Shown here: positions 17,602 to 25,653 of the stretch, in pieces
How positions within the stretch are numbered: position 1 is the first letter of the stretch
Layout: each line of letters starts with the position of its first letter
Source of the DNA: Candidatus Zixiibacteriota bacterium
Lineage (GTDB): Bacteria > Zixibacteria > MSB-5A5 > SM23-73-2
Reading direction: 5' to 3'
NCBI GenBank assembly: GCA_030615745.1
Contig: JAUWYR010000012.1
Coordinates: 1 to 58,392 of the forward strand
DNA length: 58,392 nucleotides
Notes under the pieces: generated by a model
The model's database searches: none
Seen by the model: the letters and a program-made list of their open reading frames with translations, nothing else
Told to the model about the DNA's origin: nothing
Program-made: the position numbers and the translations under genes

Positions 17602-18918
17602 ATGGAAAGATTTTTAGTGAAAATAACAATCTTAGGTTTTTTGTTTCTCTTTTTTAGCTCTATTTTTTCAGGGACTGTCTTCGCTCAAACTGAGATCTAT
17701 GTTAAAATGCCGGTGGGGGGATATGCTCCTATGGATATAGGGATTGCTGAGTTTATACCCAAGGAGGGTGAGTTTTCACCGGAGGAGAAAGAGATCACAC
17801 AAAAGATTTGCCAAATCATAAGAGATGATTTAAATTTCTCCTTGATGTTTTATGTTCTGGATGTCGATTCATTTGTTTTCAATGTTTTGGAACAGGACTG
17901 GCTAAATTTGGATGGATGGTTTAAGTTAGGGGTTAAAACTGCTCTGATAGGTAAGTTGAAGATAAAAGATGACCAGATAGATGTAACTATGATACTCCAC
18001 GATGTGGAGAGGTTGAAAAAAATATTTGCCCATTCTTATAAGACCAAAATTTCTAATCTCAGGGGATTGGCCCATGCTATATCAGATGATATAGTTTATA
18101 AGCTTACAGGTGAGCCACCGATTTTTTCCACCAAGATAGCTTTCGTGTCACAAAGAGATGATGCAAAAGAAATTTATATCTGCGATTACGATGGTTATAA
18201 TTTAAAAAAATTAACCGATGATAACTCTATAAATCTTTCCCCCCGGTTTTCCCCTGATGAGAAAAGGATAACCTTCACCTCATATAAAGAAGGTAATCCT
18301 GATCTCTGGATATTGGATTTGAAAGAGAACAAAAATAACAAAATATCCTCTGAGATCGGGTTGAACTCTGCAGCCTCTTGGTCTCCTGATGGGAAAAATT
18401 TGGCATTAACTTTGACCAGGGATGGTAATGCTGAGATATATCTTATCAACCAGATGGGTGAGATAAAAAGAAGGCTCACTAAAAACTGGGCGATCGATTC
18501 ATCCCCTTGTTTTTCTCCAAATGGGAAACAGATAGCCTTTACCTCAGACAGGGCTGGTGCACCTCAGATCTACATTATGGATGTGGACGGTTCAAATGTC
18601 AGAAGGCTTACATACCAGACCAGTTATAACGATTCACCAGCCTGGTCCCCCAGAGGGGATAAGATCGCATTTGTCACCCGCTCAGCTTCGGGATTTGACA
18701 TTTGCACAATCGATATAACCGGGGAGAATTTCATGAGGTTAACTTCTGAGGGGAGCAATGAGAATCCCCAGTGGTCTTCAGATGGATACCATCTGGTTTT
18801 TAGCTCAAACAGAAGTGGGGAAAATGAGATATATATTATGAACTGGGATGGCACGGACCAAAAACCCATAACCAAAGGAGGTGAGAATTATAGCCCTTGC
18901 TGGTCTACAGGCCATTGA
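17602..18918 (+). CDS. tolB: Tol-Pal system beta-propeller protein TolB
   Basis: TolB (438 aa) is a periplasmic protein that links TolA with Pal. A signal peptide (about 1-29, ending TVFAQ) precedes the N-terminal alpha/beta domain (about 35-175) and a propeller of PD40/WD40-like repeats with recurring 'xPxFSPDxKxIxFTSxxxGNxxIxxxD' units (about 185-435). 'KIAFVSQRDDAKEIYICDYDG' begins the first blade. No strong SD is seen before ATG 17602, which favours coupling to the operon transcript. Order and spacing with pal are typical. Confidence 0.95.
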   Translation: MERFLVKITILGFLFLFFSSIFSGTVFAQTEIYVKMPVGGYAPMDIGIAEFIPKEGEFSPEEKEITQKICQIIRDDLNFSLMFYVLDVDSFVFNVLEQDWLNLDGWFKLGVKTALIGKLKIKDDQIDVTMILHDVERLKKIFAHSYKTKISNLRGLAHAISDDIVYKLTGEPPIFSTKIAFVSQRDDAKEIYICDYDGYNLKKLTDDNSINLSPRFSPDEKRITFTSYKEGNPDLWILDLKENKNNKISSEIGLNSAASWSPDGKNLALTLTRDGNAEIYLINQMGEIKRRLTKNWAIDSSPCFSPNGKQIAFTSDRAGAPQIYIMDVDGSNVRRLTYQTSYNDSPAWSPRGDKIAFVTRSASGFDICTIDITGENFMRLTSEGSNENPQWSSDGYHLVFSSNRSGENEIYIMNWDGTDQKPITKGGENYSPCWSTGH

Positions 18919-18969
18919 CCTAAAAGATAGCAAAAGATTTTTGAACGTCAAACCTAAATGGAGGTAAAA

Positions 18970-19515
18970 ATGAAAAAGGTTTTGATATTTTCTCTGTCTT
19001 TACTTTTGATTTTTGTTTTTTCAGGATGTGCAGGCAAGAAAAAAGAGGGAATTGAGCCTAAAGTTGAGTTACCAAAGATAGAAGAAGAGATGGAAAAACC
19101 TGAAGTAGGGGAAGAAGGCATCCCCCCTGAATACACAGAGGAAGAGGTGGTGCGTGGAATCGAGGAGCTTGGACAAGAGATGGAACTTAAGAATATCCAT
19201 TTCGATTTTGACAAATATTTTCTCAGGCCTGAGGCAAAAGAGATACTGCAAAGAAACGCCAGGACCTTGAAAGCTAATCCTTCCATCAAAATAAGGATCG
19301 AAGGTCATTGTGATGAGAGGGGAACAGTTGAATACAATTTAGCCTTAGGCGAGAAAAGGGCTCGTTCTGCACAAAACTACCTTATAAATTTAGGAATAGA
19401 TCCTGGTCGCATATCTATCATCAGCTATGGAAAGGAAAGACCTGTTGATTTAGATCACAACGAGGATGCCTGGGCTAAAAATAGAAGGGATGAGTTTATT
19501 ATAATTTCAAGATGA
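18970..19515 (+). CDS. pal: Peptidoglycan-associated lipoprotein Pal
   Basis: Pal (181 aa) is an outer-membrane lipoprotein that binds peptidoglycan. The start at 18970 follows SD GGAGG and yields signal MKKVLIFSLSLLLIFVFSGC with Cys20 as the lipidated residue; the in-frame ATG 12 bases earlier is less suitable. An acidic linker (about 25-75) leads to the OmpA-like domain ('IHFDFDKYFLRPEA', 'IRIEGHCDERGTVEYNLALGEKRARSA', 'ISYGKERPVD', 'NRRDEFIII'). Confidence 0.96.
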   Translation: MKKVLIFSLSLLLIFVFSGCAGKKKEGIEPKVELPKIEEEMEKPEVGEEGIPPEYTEEEVVRGIEELGQEMELKNIHFDFDKYFLRPEAKEILQRNARTLKANPSIKIRIEGHCDERGTVEYNLALGEKRARSAQNYLINLGIDPGRISIISYGKERPVDLDHNEDAWAKNRRDEFIIISR

Positions 19516-19542
19516 ATGTTATTGGAGGTGAGGTGACTCTGT

Positions 19543-20295
19543 GTGAAAAATAAAATATTAATCTTCCCCTTTTTACTTTTTTTGCTTTTAGGATGTGCGC
19601 CACTTATGCACATGCCTGATGAATTGCAAGAGGTGAAAAGAAGTAACAAGAGATTGGAAAGGGAAAACGAGGAGCTGAAACAAAGCGTTTCTCAAGTAGA
19701 TAGCCTTTTGAGGATTCAGATAGAGGAGAGTCGCGCATTAAGGGCAGATCTATCTAGCTCAATGGGCTGGATAGATGACCGGCTGAGGGTAGTTGAGAGC
19801 AAGTTAGATGATTCTGGCTTCAAAGTGAGTGAGCTTACCCGTAAAGTTGAGCTGATAAAGCCTCAGGTATTAAAGGAGGATACAACAGGAAGTTCAGATA
19901 GCACTCAGACTACAGTTAATGTTGACCCTCAAAAGCTCTATGATGCTTCTTATCTCAATGTGGTAAAGGGGAATTACGAGTTAGCTATCTTAGGTTTTAC
20001 AGATTTCTTGAAATATTTTGGCAAAACACTCCTTGCTCCGGATGCCCAGTACTGGATTGCGGAGTGCTACTATGCGCAGAAGGATTACCAGAAGGCAGTA
20101 TCTGAGTTCGAGAAGCTGATTCAAAACTACCAAAAGACCGATAATTTTCCTCCAGCTCTTTTCAAATTGGGATTGATCTATCTGGAGCTTAAGGATAAGG
20201 TTAAGGCTAACAAATACTTAGGTCAACTCGTGGACAACTATCCCGATTCCAATGAGGCAAAGCTGGCAAAGGACAGGCTGGGGGTGAAGCCCTAG
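19543..20295 (+). CDS. cpoB: Tol-Pal coordinating protein CpoB/YbgF-like
   Basis: The 250-aa product starts at GTG 19543 after SD GGAGGTGAGG. It has a lipoprotein-type signal (LLFLLLGC), a coiled-coil segment (about 25-110), and C-terminal TPR motifs (about 128-250: 'LYDASYLNVVKGNYELAILGF', 'APDAQYWIAECYYAQKDYQKAVSEFEKLI', 'PPALFKLGLIYLELKDKVKANKYLGQLV'). This is the usual last gene of tol-pal operons. In E. coli CpoB is periplasmic and not a lipoprotein; here a lipobox Cys is present. Confidence 0.9.
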   Translation: MKNKILIFPFLLFLLLGCAPLMHMPDELQEVKRSNKRLERENEELKQSVSQVDSLLRIQIEESRALRADLSSSMGWIDDRLRVVESKLDDSGFKVSELTRKVELIKPQVLKEDTTGSSDSTQTTVNVDPQKLYDASYLNVVKGNYELAILGFTDFLKYFGKTLLAPDAQYWIAECYYAQKDYQKAVSEFEKLIQNYQKTDNFPPALFKLGLIYLELKDKVKANKYLGQLVDNYPDSNEAKLAKDRLGVKP

Positions 20296-20380
20296 CTTTT
20301 TCTCGAGATATCTTAAATCGTTTGATGCTGAGACAGCTATGCAATCGGCAAGCTGATATTGTGGACAAACCATAACAAAA

Positions 20381-20806
20381 CTATCCTTTTTTCCATAAAG
20401 GACTTTTAATCATTATAGACATTATGTCAATGCACAGGTTGAATAATGATTGTGCTTCTTCTATATCATAGCGAACTTCTGGGTGTGCAGTAGGATTACG
20501 GAAATTCTCTCTTATATAATCTAAATTCTTTATTATACCATTCAGTCCTTTCTTTTTCTTTGTTGCCAAATGGCTCGTGATGTTTCCCCAATTAAGTTTT
20601 GCCGTCCTTTTTCTTTTTATAATATAACAATAGAAATTTCTTAAAACATCTTCAGTAGCGCGTAATATATGAAACGCAGCAGCTGTGGTACGTTCAAAGG
20701 CTATACACATTCCTGCTTCCTTTACATCATATTTAGCAATTTCCGAGAGTTGGTCGAAGATCCCAGGAGCAAAGAGGATGTCCTGATTGAGAGTGAGTTT
20801 ATCCAT
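20381..20806 (-). CDS. HEPN-like protein, probably 5'-truncated by a repeat
   Basis: The 141-aa product is helical and ends with the HEPN signature RNPTAH (Rx4H) in 'NFRNPTAHPEVRYDIEEAQSLF', with 'AGMCIAFERTTAAAFHILRATEDVLRNFY' before it. I know this pattern from longer hypothetical proteins. Codons upstream of the ATG stay open to a TGA at 20873-20875 and read 'HCFFTTDKKIS', which looks like the expected continuation, but the frame then runs into the double-hairpin repeat at 20866-20941. The original 5' part therefore seems lost. No SD precedes ATG 20806. An RNase or toxin function is possible but unsupported. Confidence 0.6.
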   Translation of the reverse strand: MDKLTLNQDILFAPGIFDQLSEIAKYDVKEAGMCIAFERTTAAAFHILRATEDVLRNFYCYIIKRKRTAKLNWGNITSHLATKKKKGLNGIIKNLDYIRENFRNPTAHPEVRYDIEEAQSLFNLCIDIMSIMIKSPLWKKG

Positions 20807-20865
20807 AGAAATCTTCTTGTCGGTTGTGAAGAAACAATGTATCCCTTTAGCTTCAGCTCTAAAGT

Positions 20866-20941
20866 TTGTAGGTCAACCATCCCGAAGGGTGGTTGACAAC
20901 TCTTTTTGTCAAGCAGTCCTGTAGACATGCTTGACCTACAA
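20866..20941. repeat. double-hairpin palindromic element
   Basis: Outer stem TTGTAGGTC/GACCTACAA encloses hairpin 1 (GTCAACCA/TGGTTGAC), a CTTTTT spacer and hairpin 2 (GTCAAGCA/TGCTTGAC). The same plan with different stems is at 21933-21989 and 11345-11403. It cuts the 5' end of the HEPN-like gene. Confidence 0.85.
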
Positions 20942-20973
20942 GACTGATGTTTTGACGCCAAGATGAAAAAGCA

Positions 20974-21507
20974 TTACCCTGGTTCTGCGGCACCACCCAA
21001 AATGGAAAATAATAACACAAGGATTAACGTTTGAATGATCCAGCCGATCACGCAAACCCCTATAGCTCGTAATGTGCTCTTATAATCAAGGGCTTGCCTG
21101 ACCGCGACCACCATTGCCACCAGCATCCAAATTGAGGCGGCTAGAAAAACCATCCCTCCCAGCCCTGGAATGATACCTAATACTCGAATCAAGCCGGGAG
21201 AGCTCGAAAAGCCAATAGTGCGGAGCAATTCACCGAAATCTGCTTTGGTCTGTGGCTCTGGAAGGAATTTCGTGCCAATAAAGTAAGTGAGATAAGCCCA
21301 GACATACCACCCGATAAGGGCTGCGAGCGTGCCTATCAAAATCCCGCCAAGCCCTCCTCTTGCAATGCTTCCTACTCCAGCTGCTATACTGGAGAGAACA
21401 ACAATTCCCATGGCCTGACCCATTGCCCCCGTGTCAGCCTCAACCTCTTCGTACAGATGAACATCTATCTTAGCAGCACGAATAACACGATCCTTAAAAC
21501 TGGTCAT
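20974..21507 (-). CDS. Yip1 domain membrane protein
   Basis: The 177-aa protein has about four or five hydrophobic segments and matches Yip1-type bacterial proteins: 'AMGIVVLSSIAAGVGS', 'GTLAALIGWYVWAYLTYFIGTK', 'TKADFGELLRTIGFSSSPGLI', 'LAASIWMLVAMVVAVRQALDYKSTLRAIGVCVIGW'. SD CAGGAGAG precedes ATG 21507. Its codons are visibly more GC-rich than those of neighbours, possibly a recent arrival. Role unknown; homologues sit in many envelopes. Confidence 0.85.
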   Translation of the reverse strand: MTSFKDRVIRAAKIDVHLYEEVEADTGAMGQAMGIVVLSSIAAGVGSIARGGLGGILIGTLAALIGWYVWAYLTYFIGTKFLPEPQTKADFGELLRTIGFSSSPGLIRVLGIIPGLGGMVFLAASIWMLVAMVVAVRQALDYKSTLRAIGVCVIGWIIQTLILVLLFSILGGAAEPG

Positions 21508-21932
21508 TGTACTCTCCTGAATTTATTCAATAGTTCAAAAAATAATGTCCCCTTCAAACTGCCCCTCGAAATTTTAGATAACGATCAATAACCGCATTAT
21601 TGCGTTTATGTCTCTAAATTGGTGTTATATCCGTAGTATCTCTGTTATTTTTTAGTATATCCAAAACAATTCTTCGTTTGGTTCAAGTAAAGACTTTTTT
21701 TCTGCTTTACTTACCTCACAATTTTTTACCCATCAATTTTCCTCAACCTCCTGTCAATCCCTTGAGGTTTTTTTTCGTTTTATTAACCCAAAATTACCCT
21801 ATCCCCCTCCAAAAGTCAAGCACTTTTTCCTTTCATCCAGAGCTCTTTTTCATCTGAATTCATTCTTAAAACTGAGGTTTCACTTAAAGACTCCAGTACC
21901 GTTCCAATTAAATAATGCAAATTGTTCAGTTA
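21508..21932. other. gene-free AT-rich gap
   Basis: I see no convincing ORF, RNA gene or repeat in this stretch upstream of the Yip1 gene. It contains T-rich runs (about 21690-21800) and probably the Yip1 promoter, which I cannot place with confidence. Confidence 0.5.
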
Positions 21933-22210
21933 GTAGGTCGATTTTCTAAAATCGACATCTGTTTTGTCGAAATTGGAATTTCGACCTACTTTTTTTCTCA
22001 CAGAGTAGAGGAGGGGTTTATCCCCTCCCGACCACCAACGGGAGACCACCCTGGCCGGGCAGGCGAGGGTCTCCCCTACATATTAGGTTTATTTTGTTGG
22101 ATAAGCACTATTTGTTGCCAAATTTATAATTCAGCAATTCCTTAGCTGTATTTCAAATACAGCAACAACAGAGGACGATCTTTTACTGCATTAGAAATGC
22201 AGCAACAACA
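21933..22210. repeat. palindromic repeat block
   Basis: Double-hairpin element 21933-21989: outer GTAGGTC/GACCTAC, hairpin 1 GTCGATTTT-CT-AAAATCGAC, spacer ATCTGTTTT, hairpin 2 GTCGAAATT-GG-AATTTCGAC. Then GGAGGGG-TTTAT-CCCCTCC (about 22007-22028), a GGGAGACC/GGTCTCCC hairpin holding the 14-base module (22050-22063), and three hairpins with an AGCAAC-type right flank: TTGCCAAATT/ATTCAGCAA (22116-22137, imperfect), GCTGTATTT-C-AAATACAGC (22145-22163), CTGCATT-AGA-AATGCAG (22186-22202). Confidence 0.85.
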
Positions 22211-22218
22211 CTAAAACC

Positions 22219-24069
22219 TTAAAATCTTTTTTGTGATAAAAGCTCTTCATAAGTTTTTTCGAGGTTTTTTGCCTCTGTCTTTTTCCCAAAATACTCAAGA
22301 TAGGAGATTCTATTTTTTATCATAGTTGAATATAAAGAAAGATTAACTTGAACTCGTTCATCCTTGTAAACCTTTTCATCGGTTACCCCTCTCAAGCTTA
22401 ACTCAGGAAAATCAAAGGAGTAAAAATCAACCTTTTTTCTTAATCTAAAGACGGTCCCTTCTGGAATTTTAGCTAAATTTTTCGAGACCCAGAGGTCGAT
22501 GTTTCTTACCTCTTTATTAACCATAAGATCATAGTAGATAGGGTAAGTTTCGTAGTTTTTTGTTATGATGCTTCTGAACATACCAACATATCTTTGTTCT
22601 ATTTCATTTGGGTTGAAAGGCATTTGGTGCTCGAAGAGAAAAACTTGTTTTTCAAACTCCTCGATCTCTTCTTTTGATAAAGCAAAAAGATCAGGATAGT
22701 TATTTTTTAAATAATCGAAATGCCACGACCTTATCGCTAATCTCACGTCAATGAATTTTACGTCCGGTCTTAGATTTTCAACATATCTCAAATAGAGCCA
22801 GGGGGAATAATGGTCCCAGATATTGGTCAGGATTATGGCATCTTTTTTCACTGACCTTAATATGTTTTTTGCATAATCGTAGGCAAAAAAGTTTTTGCTT
22901 CTGTCCTGCTCAAAATAGTTTTTAGTTAGGTTCAAAATAGTGAGGATTAAGAAAAAAAAGACTAAAAAATTTGTTATGTATTTTCTTTTTAAGTTTTCCG
23001 TGGTTACTTTTTTGATCTTTTCAGAAAGCTTGAGCAAAAAGAAAATCCCGCATCCTATCCAAATGGAGGTGATAAGAAATGATGGAAGAAAATATGGCTC
23101 TATATCAGGGATTTTATAGTTTATCCCATAAAAAAGATTGGAGAAAAAGACTATAAGAGAAAACCAAAGAATTTTTGAGTTTTGTTTAATTAAGAGGAAA
23201 AGTCCAAAAGCAACAAAGATTAATAGATGAAAAGGAAACTGACAATAGAATAGTTTTAAAAAGTTCAAAAAACTATTCTTTAATTGTTGGAAAGATTCAG
23301 AAAACATCCATACCTGATACTGCCAGCCGGAGATGTGGCGAAAGAAGTTATCCCAACTGGTTGGATTGCCCCAGTTAAGTATTGGGTTTTGTGCTGCTCG
23401 AATTGGAAGGTAGAAATAGACAGAGATTCCTAAAAGAAGAAACAAAAGAAGTTGAAAAATAATTTTAGGATTAAACATTTTGTTTTTTTCGGATAGTAGT
23501 AAAAAAATCAAGCCGGGTAAAAGAAGGATTGTTGACATATGATTTCCAAAACTTAATCCGTAGAGAAAGATTAAAAGATAAAGGATTTTTCGGTTTTTGT
23601 TTTTTTTCCAGAGGATTGCTAAGTATATGATAACAGATGAAAAAAAGATCGCTAAAGAGTAAACCTCATTAGTTGTGGCCTGGGACCATAAGGTGGGAGT
23701 GAAGGCAAAAATCAAAGTTCCTACCAAAGAGCCCCATAAATTCAGGTTTTTATTTTTTACATAGTTTATTTTTTCGCTAAGCAAAAGGAGCGTCAAAAAC
23801 AAAAAAAGGTTTGTAAAACAGACCAGAAGAGATGATAATAAATTGAATCTAAAGATCACATCATTTAAAGGGAGAAAAGAGAAAACTCTGCCAACAATGG
23901 TGTAGATCGGATAGCCTGTTGGATGAGCTATCCCTAAGGTGTGACAGATTACTGCTAACTCCCCTGAATCGATGAACAAAACTGTGGGAGCAGAGGTTGT
24001 TAGATAGATGATCCCTGGAAATATGATTACGAGGATGGAAAAAAGAAACTTTAAGGATTTGAAAGACAC
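22219..24069 (-). CDS. DUF2723 family membrane protein
   Basis: The 616-aa protein has an N-terminal polytopic region (about 1-370, ten or more hydrophobic segments) and a soluble C-terminal part. The signature 'TSAPTVLFIDSGELAVICHTLGIAHPTGYPIY' is diagnostic of DUF2723, a family related to GT-C glycosyltransferases such as protein O-mannosyltransferases; the Asp in 'DSGEL' would be catalytic by analogy. 'SFGNHMSTILLLPGL' also fits. The start is GTG 24069 with a poor SD. It may glycosylate secreted proteins, but the substrate is unknown. Confidence 0.9.
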   Translation of the reverse strand: MSFKSLKFLFSILVIIFPGIIYLTTSAPTVLFIDSGELAVICHTLGIAHPTGYPIYTIVGRVFSFLPLNDVIFRFNLLSSLLVCFTNLFLFLTLLLLSEKINYVKNKNLNLWGSLVGTLIFAFTPTLWSQATTNEVYSLAIFFSSVIIYLAILWKKNKNRKILYLLIFLYGLSFGNHMSTILLLPGLIFLLLSEKNKMFNPKIIFQLLLFLLLGISVYFYLPIRAAQNPILNWGNPTSWDNFFRHISGWQYQVWMFSESFQQLKNSFLNFLKLFYCQFPFHLLIFVAFGLFLLIKQNSKILWFSLIVFFSNLFYGINYKIPDIEPYFLPSFLITSIWIGCGIFFLLKLSEKIKKVTTENLKRKYITNFLVFFFLILTILNLTKNYFEQDRSKNFFAYDYAKNILRSVKKDAIILTNIWDHYSPWLYLRYVENLRPDVKFIDVRLAIRSWHFDYLKNNYPDLFALSKEEIEEFEKQVFLFEHQMPFNPNEIEQRYVGMFRSIITKNYETYPIYYDLMVNKEVRNIDLWVSKNLAKIPEGTVFRLRKKVDFYSFDFPELSLRGVTDEKVYKDERVQVNLSLYSTMIKNRISYLEYFGKKTEAKNLEKTYEELLSQKRF

Positions 24070-24161
24070 TTCTATAAATTTGGCGAGGAAAAATTCCCGC
24101 CAGAGAGTTTATTTAAATAGTGCCCTTCCAATAAAGTGAAACTAATGCTTACTCTCTCTAA

Positions 24162-24220
24162 AAGGGAGGGGACCCCGATAAATCGGGATTTCGCTAAGCT
24201 CAATAAACCCCTCCCCTACA
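24162..24220. repeat. G-rich/C-rich element with a swapped inner stem
   Basis: It shares outer sequence with 4857-4922 (GGGAGGGGACC at left; ATTTCGCT, GCTCAA, AAACCCC, CCCCTACA at right), but its inner hairpin is CCCGAT-AA-ATCGGG, where the other copy has CCCCGCC/GGCGGGG. Confidence 0.8.
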
Positions 24221-24265
24221 TAACAATTTGAAAAATCTAATTGGAATGACACTATGATTGAACTC

Positions 24266-24682
24266 TTAGAAAGGGAGGTCCTCTCCTTCCTCAGGCTCTG
24301 GTATAGTCTCCTCTTCAGTCGATTCCTTTGGTTCCTCAGGGGTTTCCTCTACTTTTCTTCCTAAAAGCCTCATCTGTTGAGCAACTATTTCTGTGATAAA
24401 TCTTTTGTTGCCATCTTTGTCTTCCCAACTTCGGTATTGAATCCTTCCCTCAATATAGACCGGACTTCCTTTTTTCAAATACTCATTGCACACCTCAGCC
24501 TGTCTGCCCCAGATCACTATATTGTGCCACTCAGTTTTGTCTTGCCATTCATCATTTTTATCCTTCCATCTGGATGATGTGGCTAAGGGGAACGATGCTA
24601 CTGATTGTCCATTAGGTGTATATCTTAGATCTGGATCTTTTCCCAGGTTTCCTATTAGGATAACTTTGTTTACTCCTCGCAT
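24266..24682 (-). CDS. ssb: Single-stranded DNA-binding protein
   Basis: SSB (138 aa) coats single-stranded DNA in replication and repair. The OB fold is clear: 'MRGVNKVILIGNLGKDPDLRYTPNGQSVASFPLATS', 'WHNIVIWGRQAEVCNEYLKKGSPVYIEGRIQYRSWEDKDGNKRF'. An acidic Glu/Pro-rich tail ends in EDLPF, the protein-interaction tip (usually DDxPF). SD AAAGGAGAG precedes the ATG and a promoter lies at 24716-24744. Monocistronic as far as seen. Confidence 0.97.
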   Translation of the reverse strand: MRGVNKVILIGNLGKDPDLRYTPNGQSVASFPLATSSRWKDKNDEWQDKTEWHNIVIWGRQAEVCNEYLKKGSPVYIEGRIQYRSWEDKDGNKRFITEIVAQQMRLLGRKVEETPEEPKESTEEETIPEPEEGEDLPF

Positions 24683-24715
24683 AAGTTTCTCTCCTTTTAT
24701 TTTTTTGTTTAAGAC

Positions 24716-24744
24716 AAAATAAATTTTTCAAATTGGATTGTCAA
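24716..24744 (-). promoter_or_regulatory. sigma-70 promoter of ssb
   Basis: Minus strand: -35 TTGACA (24739-24744), a 17-base spacer, -10 TATTTT (24716-24721), 34 bases before the start codon. Confidence 0.65.
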
Positions 24745-24775
24745 CCAATTAATTTTAAAAAAGTTTAAATTTTAC

Positions 24776-24803
24776 TTGCCAAAATATAAAAGTTTTATAT
24801 AAT
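24776..24803 (+). promoter_or_regulatory. sigma-70 promoter of nadE
   Basis: -35 TTGCCA (24776-24781), a 16-base spacer and consensus -10 TATAAT (24798-24803), giving a leader of about 70 bases before nadE. It diverges from the ssb promoter. Confidence 0.65.
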
Positions 24804-24877
24804 AAAAAGCTGAATTAGATTTTGATTCGTGGTTTTTCGCTAGGTAACTTATAAATTAAATTCAGTGGTCCTTCCAG

Positions 24878-25609
24878 ATGGGGAAAGATTTCAAGAAACT
24901 AAAAAAAGATTTAGTGAACTGGATTAAAGCCAAGGTGAAAAGTGCAAAAGCCCAGGGAGTGGTGGTTGGTCTTTCCGGTGGTTTGGATTCAGCAGTTGTA
25001 GCTTCGTTGTCCAAGGAAGCTTTAGGTAAAAAGAGAGTTCTGGGTCTTCTTCTCCCCTGTGAAAGTGCTCCCACAGATTTGGTTGATGCTCGAAATTTTG
25101 CAAAAAAGCTTGGATTAAAAACCGAGCTTTTTGATCTAACTTCTACGTATAAACAGTTAATAAAAAAGTTACCCCCAGCCGGTCTTGTGGTAAAGGCAAA
25201 TCTTAAACCAAGACTAAGGATGATGGTCTTATATTACTATGCCAATAAGTTGAACTATTTAGTTATTGGAACAGGAAACAAATGTGAGCTTAAGGTGGGG
25301 TATTTTACAAAATATGGAGATGGTGGGGTTGATTTTCTCCCATTGGGGAATTTGTATAAATCCGATGTTCTATCTTTAGCTAAGCTTTTAGGAATTCCCC
25401 AAAGAATAATTGAGAAGACTCCATCTGCTGGTCTGTGGAAAGGACAGACAGATGAAGGAGAGATGGGGATCACCTATTCTGAGCTTGAAAAGATATTAGC
25501 TGATTTAGAAAAGGGTAAAAGATTAAGAGGTGATAAAGCAAGAAAGGTTAAAAAGATGGTGGGGAAAGGGGAGCATAAACTTAAAATGCCGGAGATTTTC
25601 AAGAGGTGA
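24878..25609 (+). CDS. nadE: NAD+ synthase, ammonia-dependent type
   Basis: NadE (243 aa) converts deamido-NAD to NAD+. The PP-loop 'VVGLSGGLDSAVVASLSKEALG' binds ATP, 'LLLPCES' and 'DLVDARNFAKKLGLK' follow, and 'NYLVIGTGNKCELKVGYFTKYGDGGVDFLPLGNLYKSDV' and 'TPSAGLWKGQTDEGEMG' are signature segments. No glutaminase (nitrilase) domain is present, so ammonia or an external amidotransferase supplies nitrogen. First gene of a plus-strand run. A more upstream start is not available in frame. Confidence 0.95.
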   Translation: MGKDFKKLKKDLVNWIKAKVKSAKAQGVVVGLSGGLDSAVVASLSKEALGKKRVLGLLLPCESAPTDLVDARNFAKKLGLKTELFDLTSTYKQLIKKLPPAGLVVKANLKPRLRMMVLYYYANKLNYLVIGTGNKCELKVGYFTKYGDGGVDFLPLGNLYKSDVLSLAKLLGIPQRIIEKTPSAGLWKGQTDEGEMGITYSELEKILADLEKGKRLRGDKARKVKKMVGKGEHKLKMPEIFKR

Positions 25610-25653
25610 TATTAAATTAAAAGAGAATATGTTCATAAAAGGAGGAGGGATTT

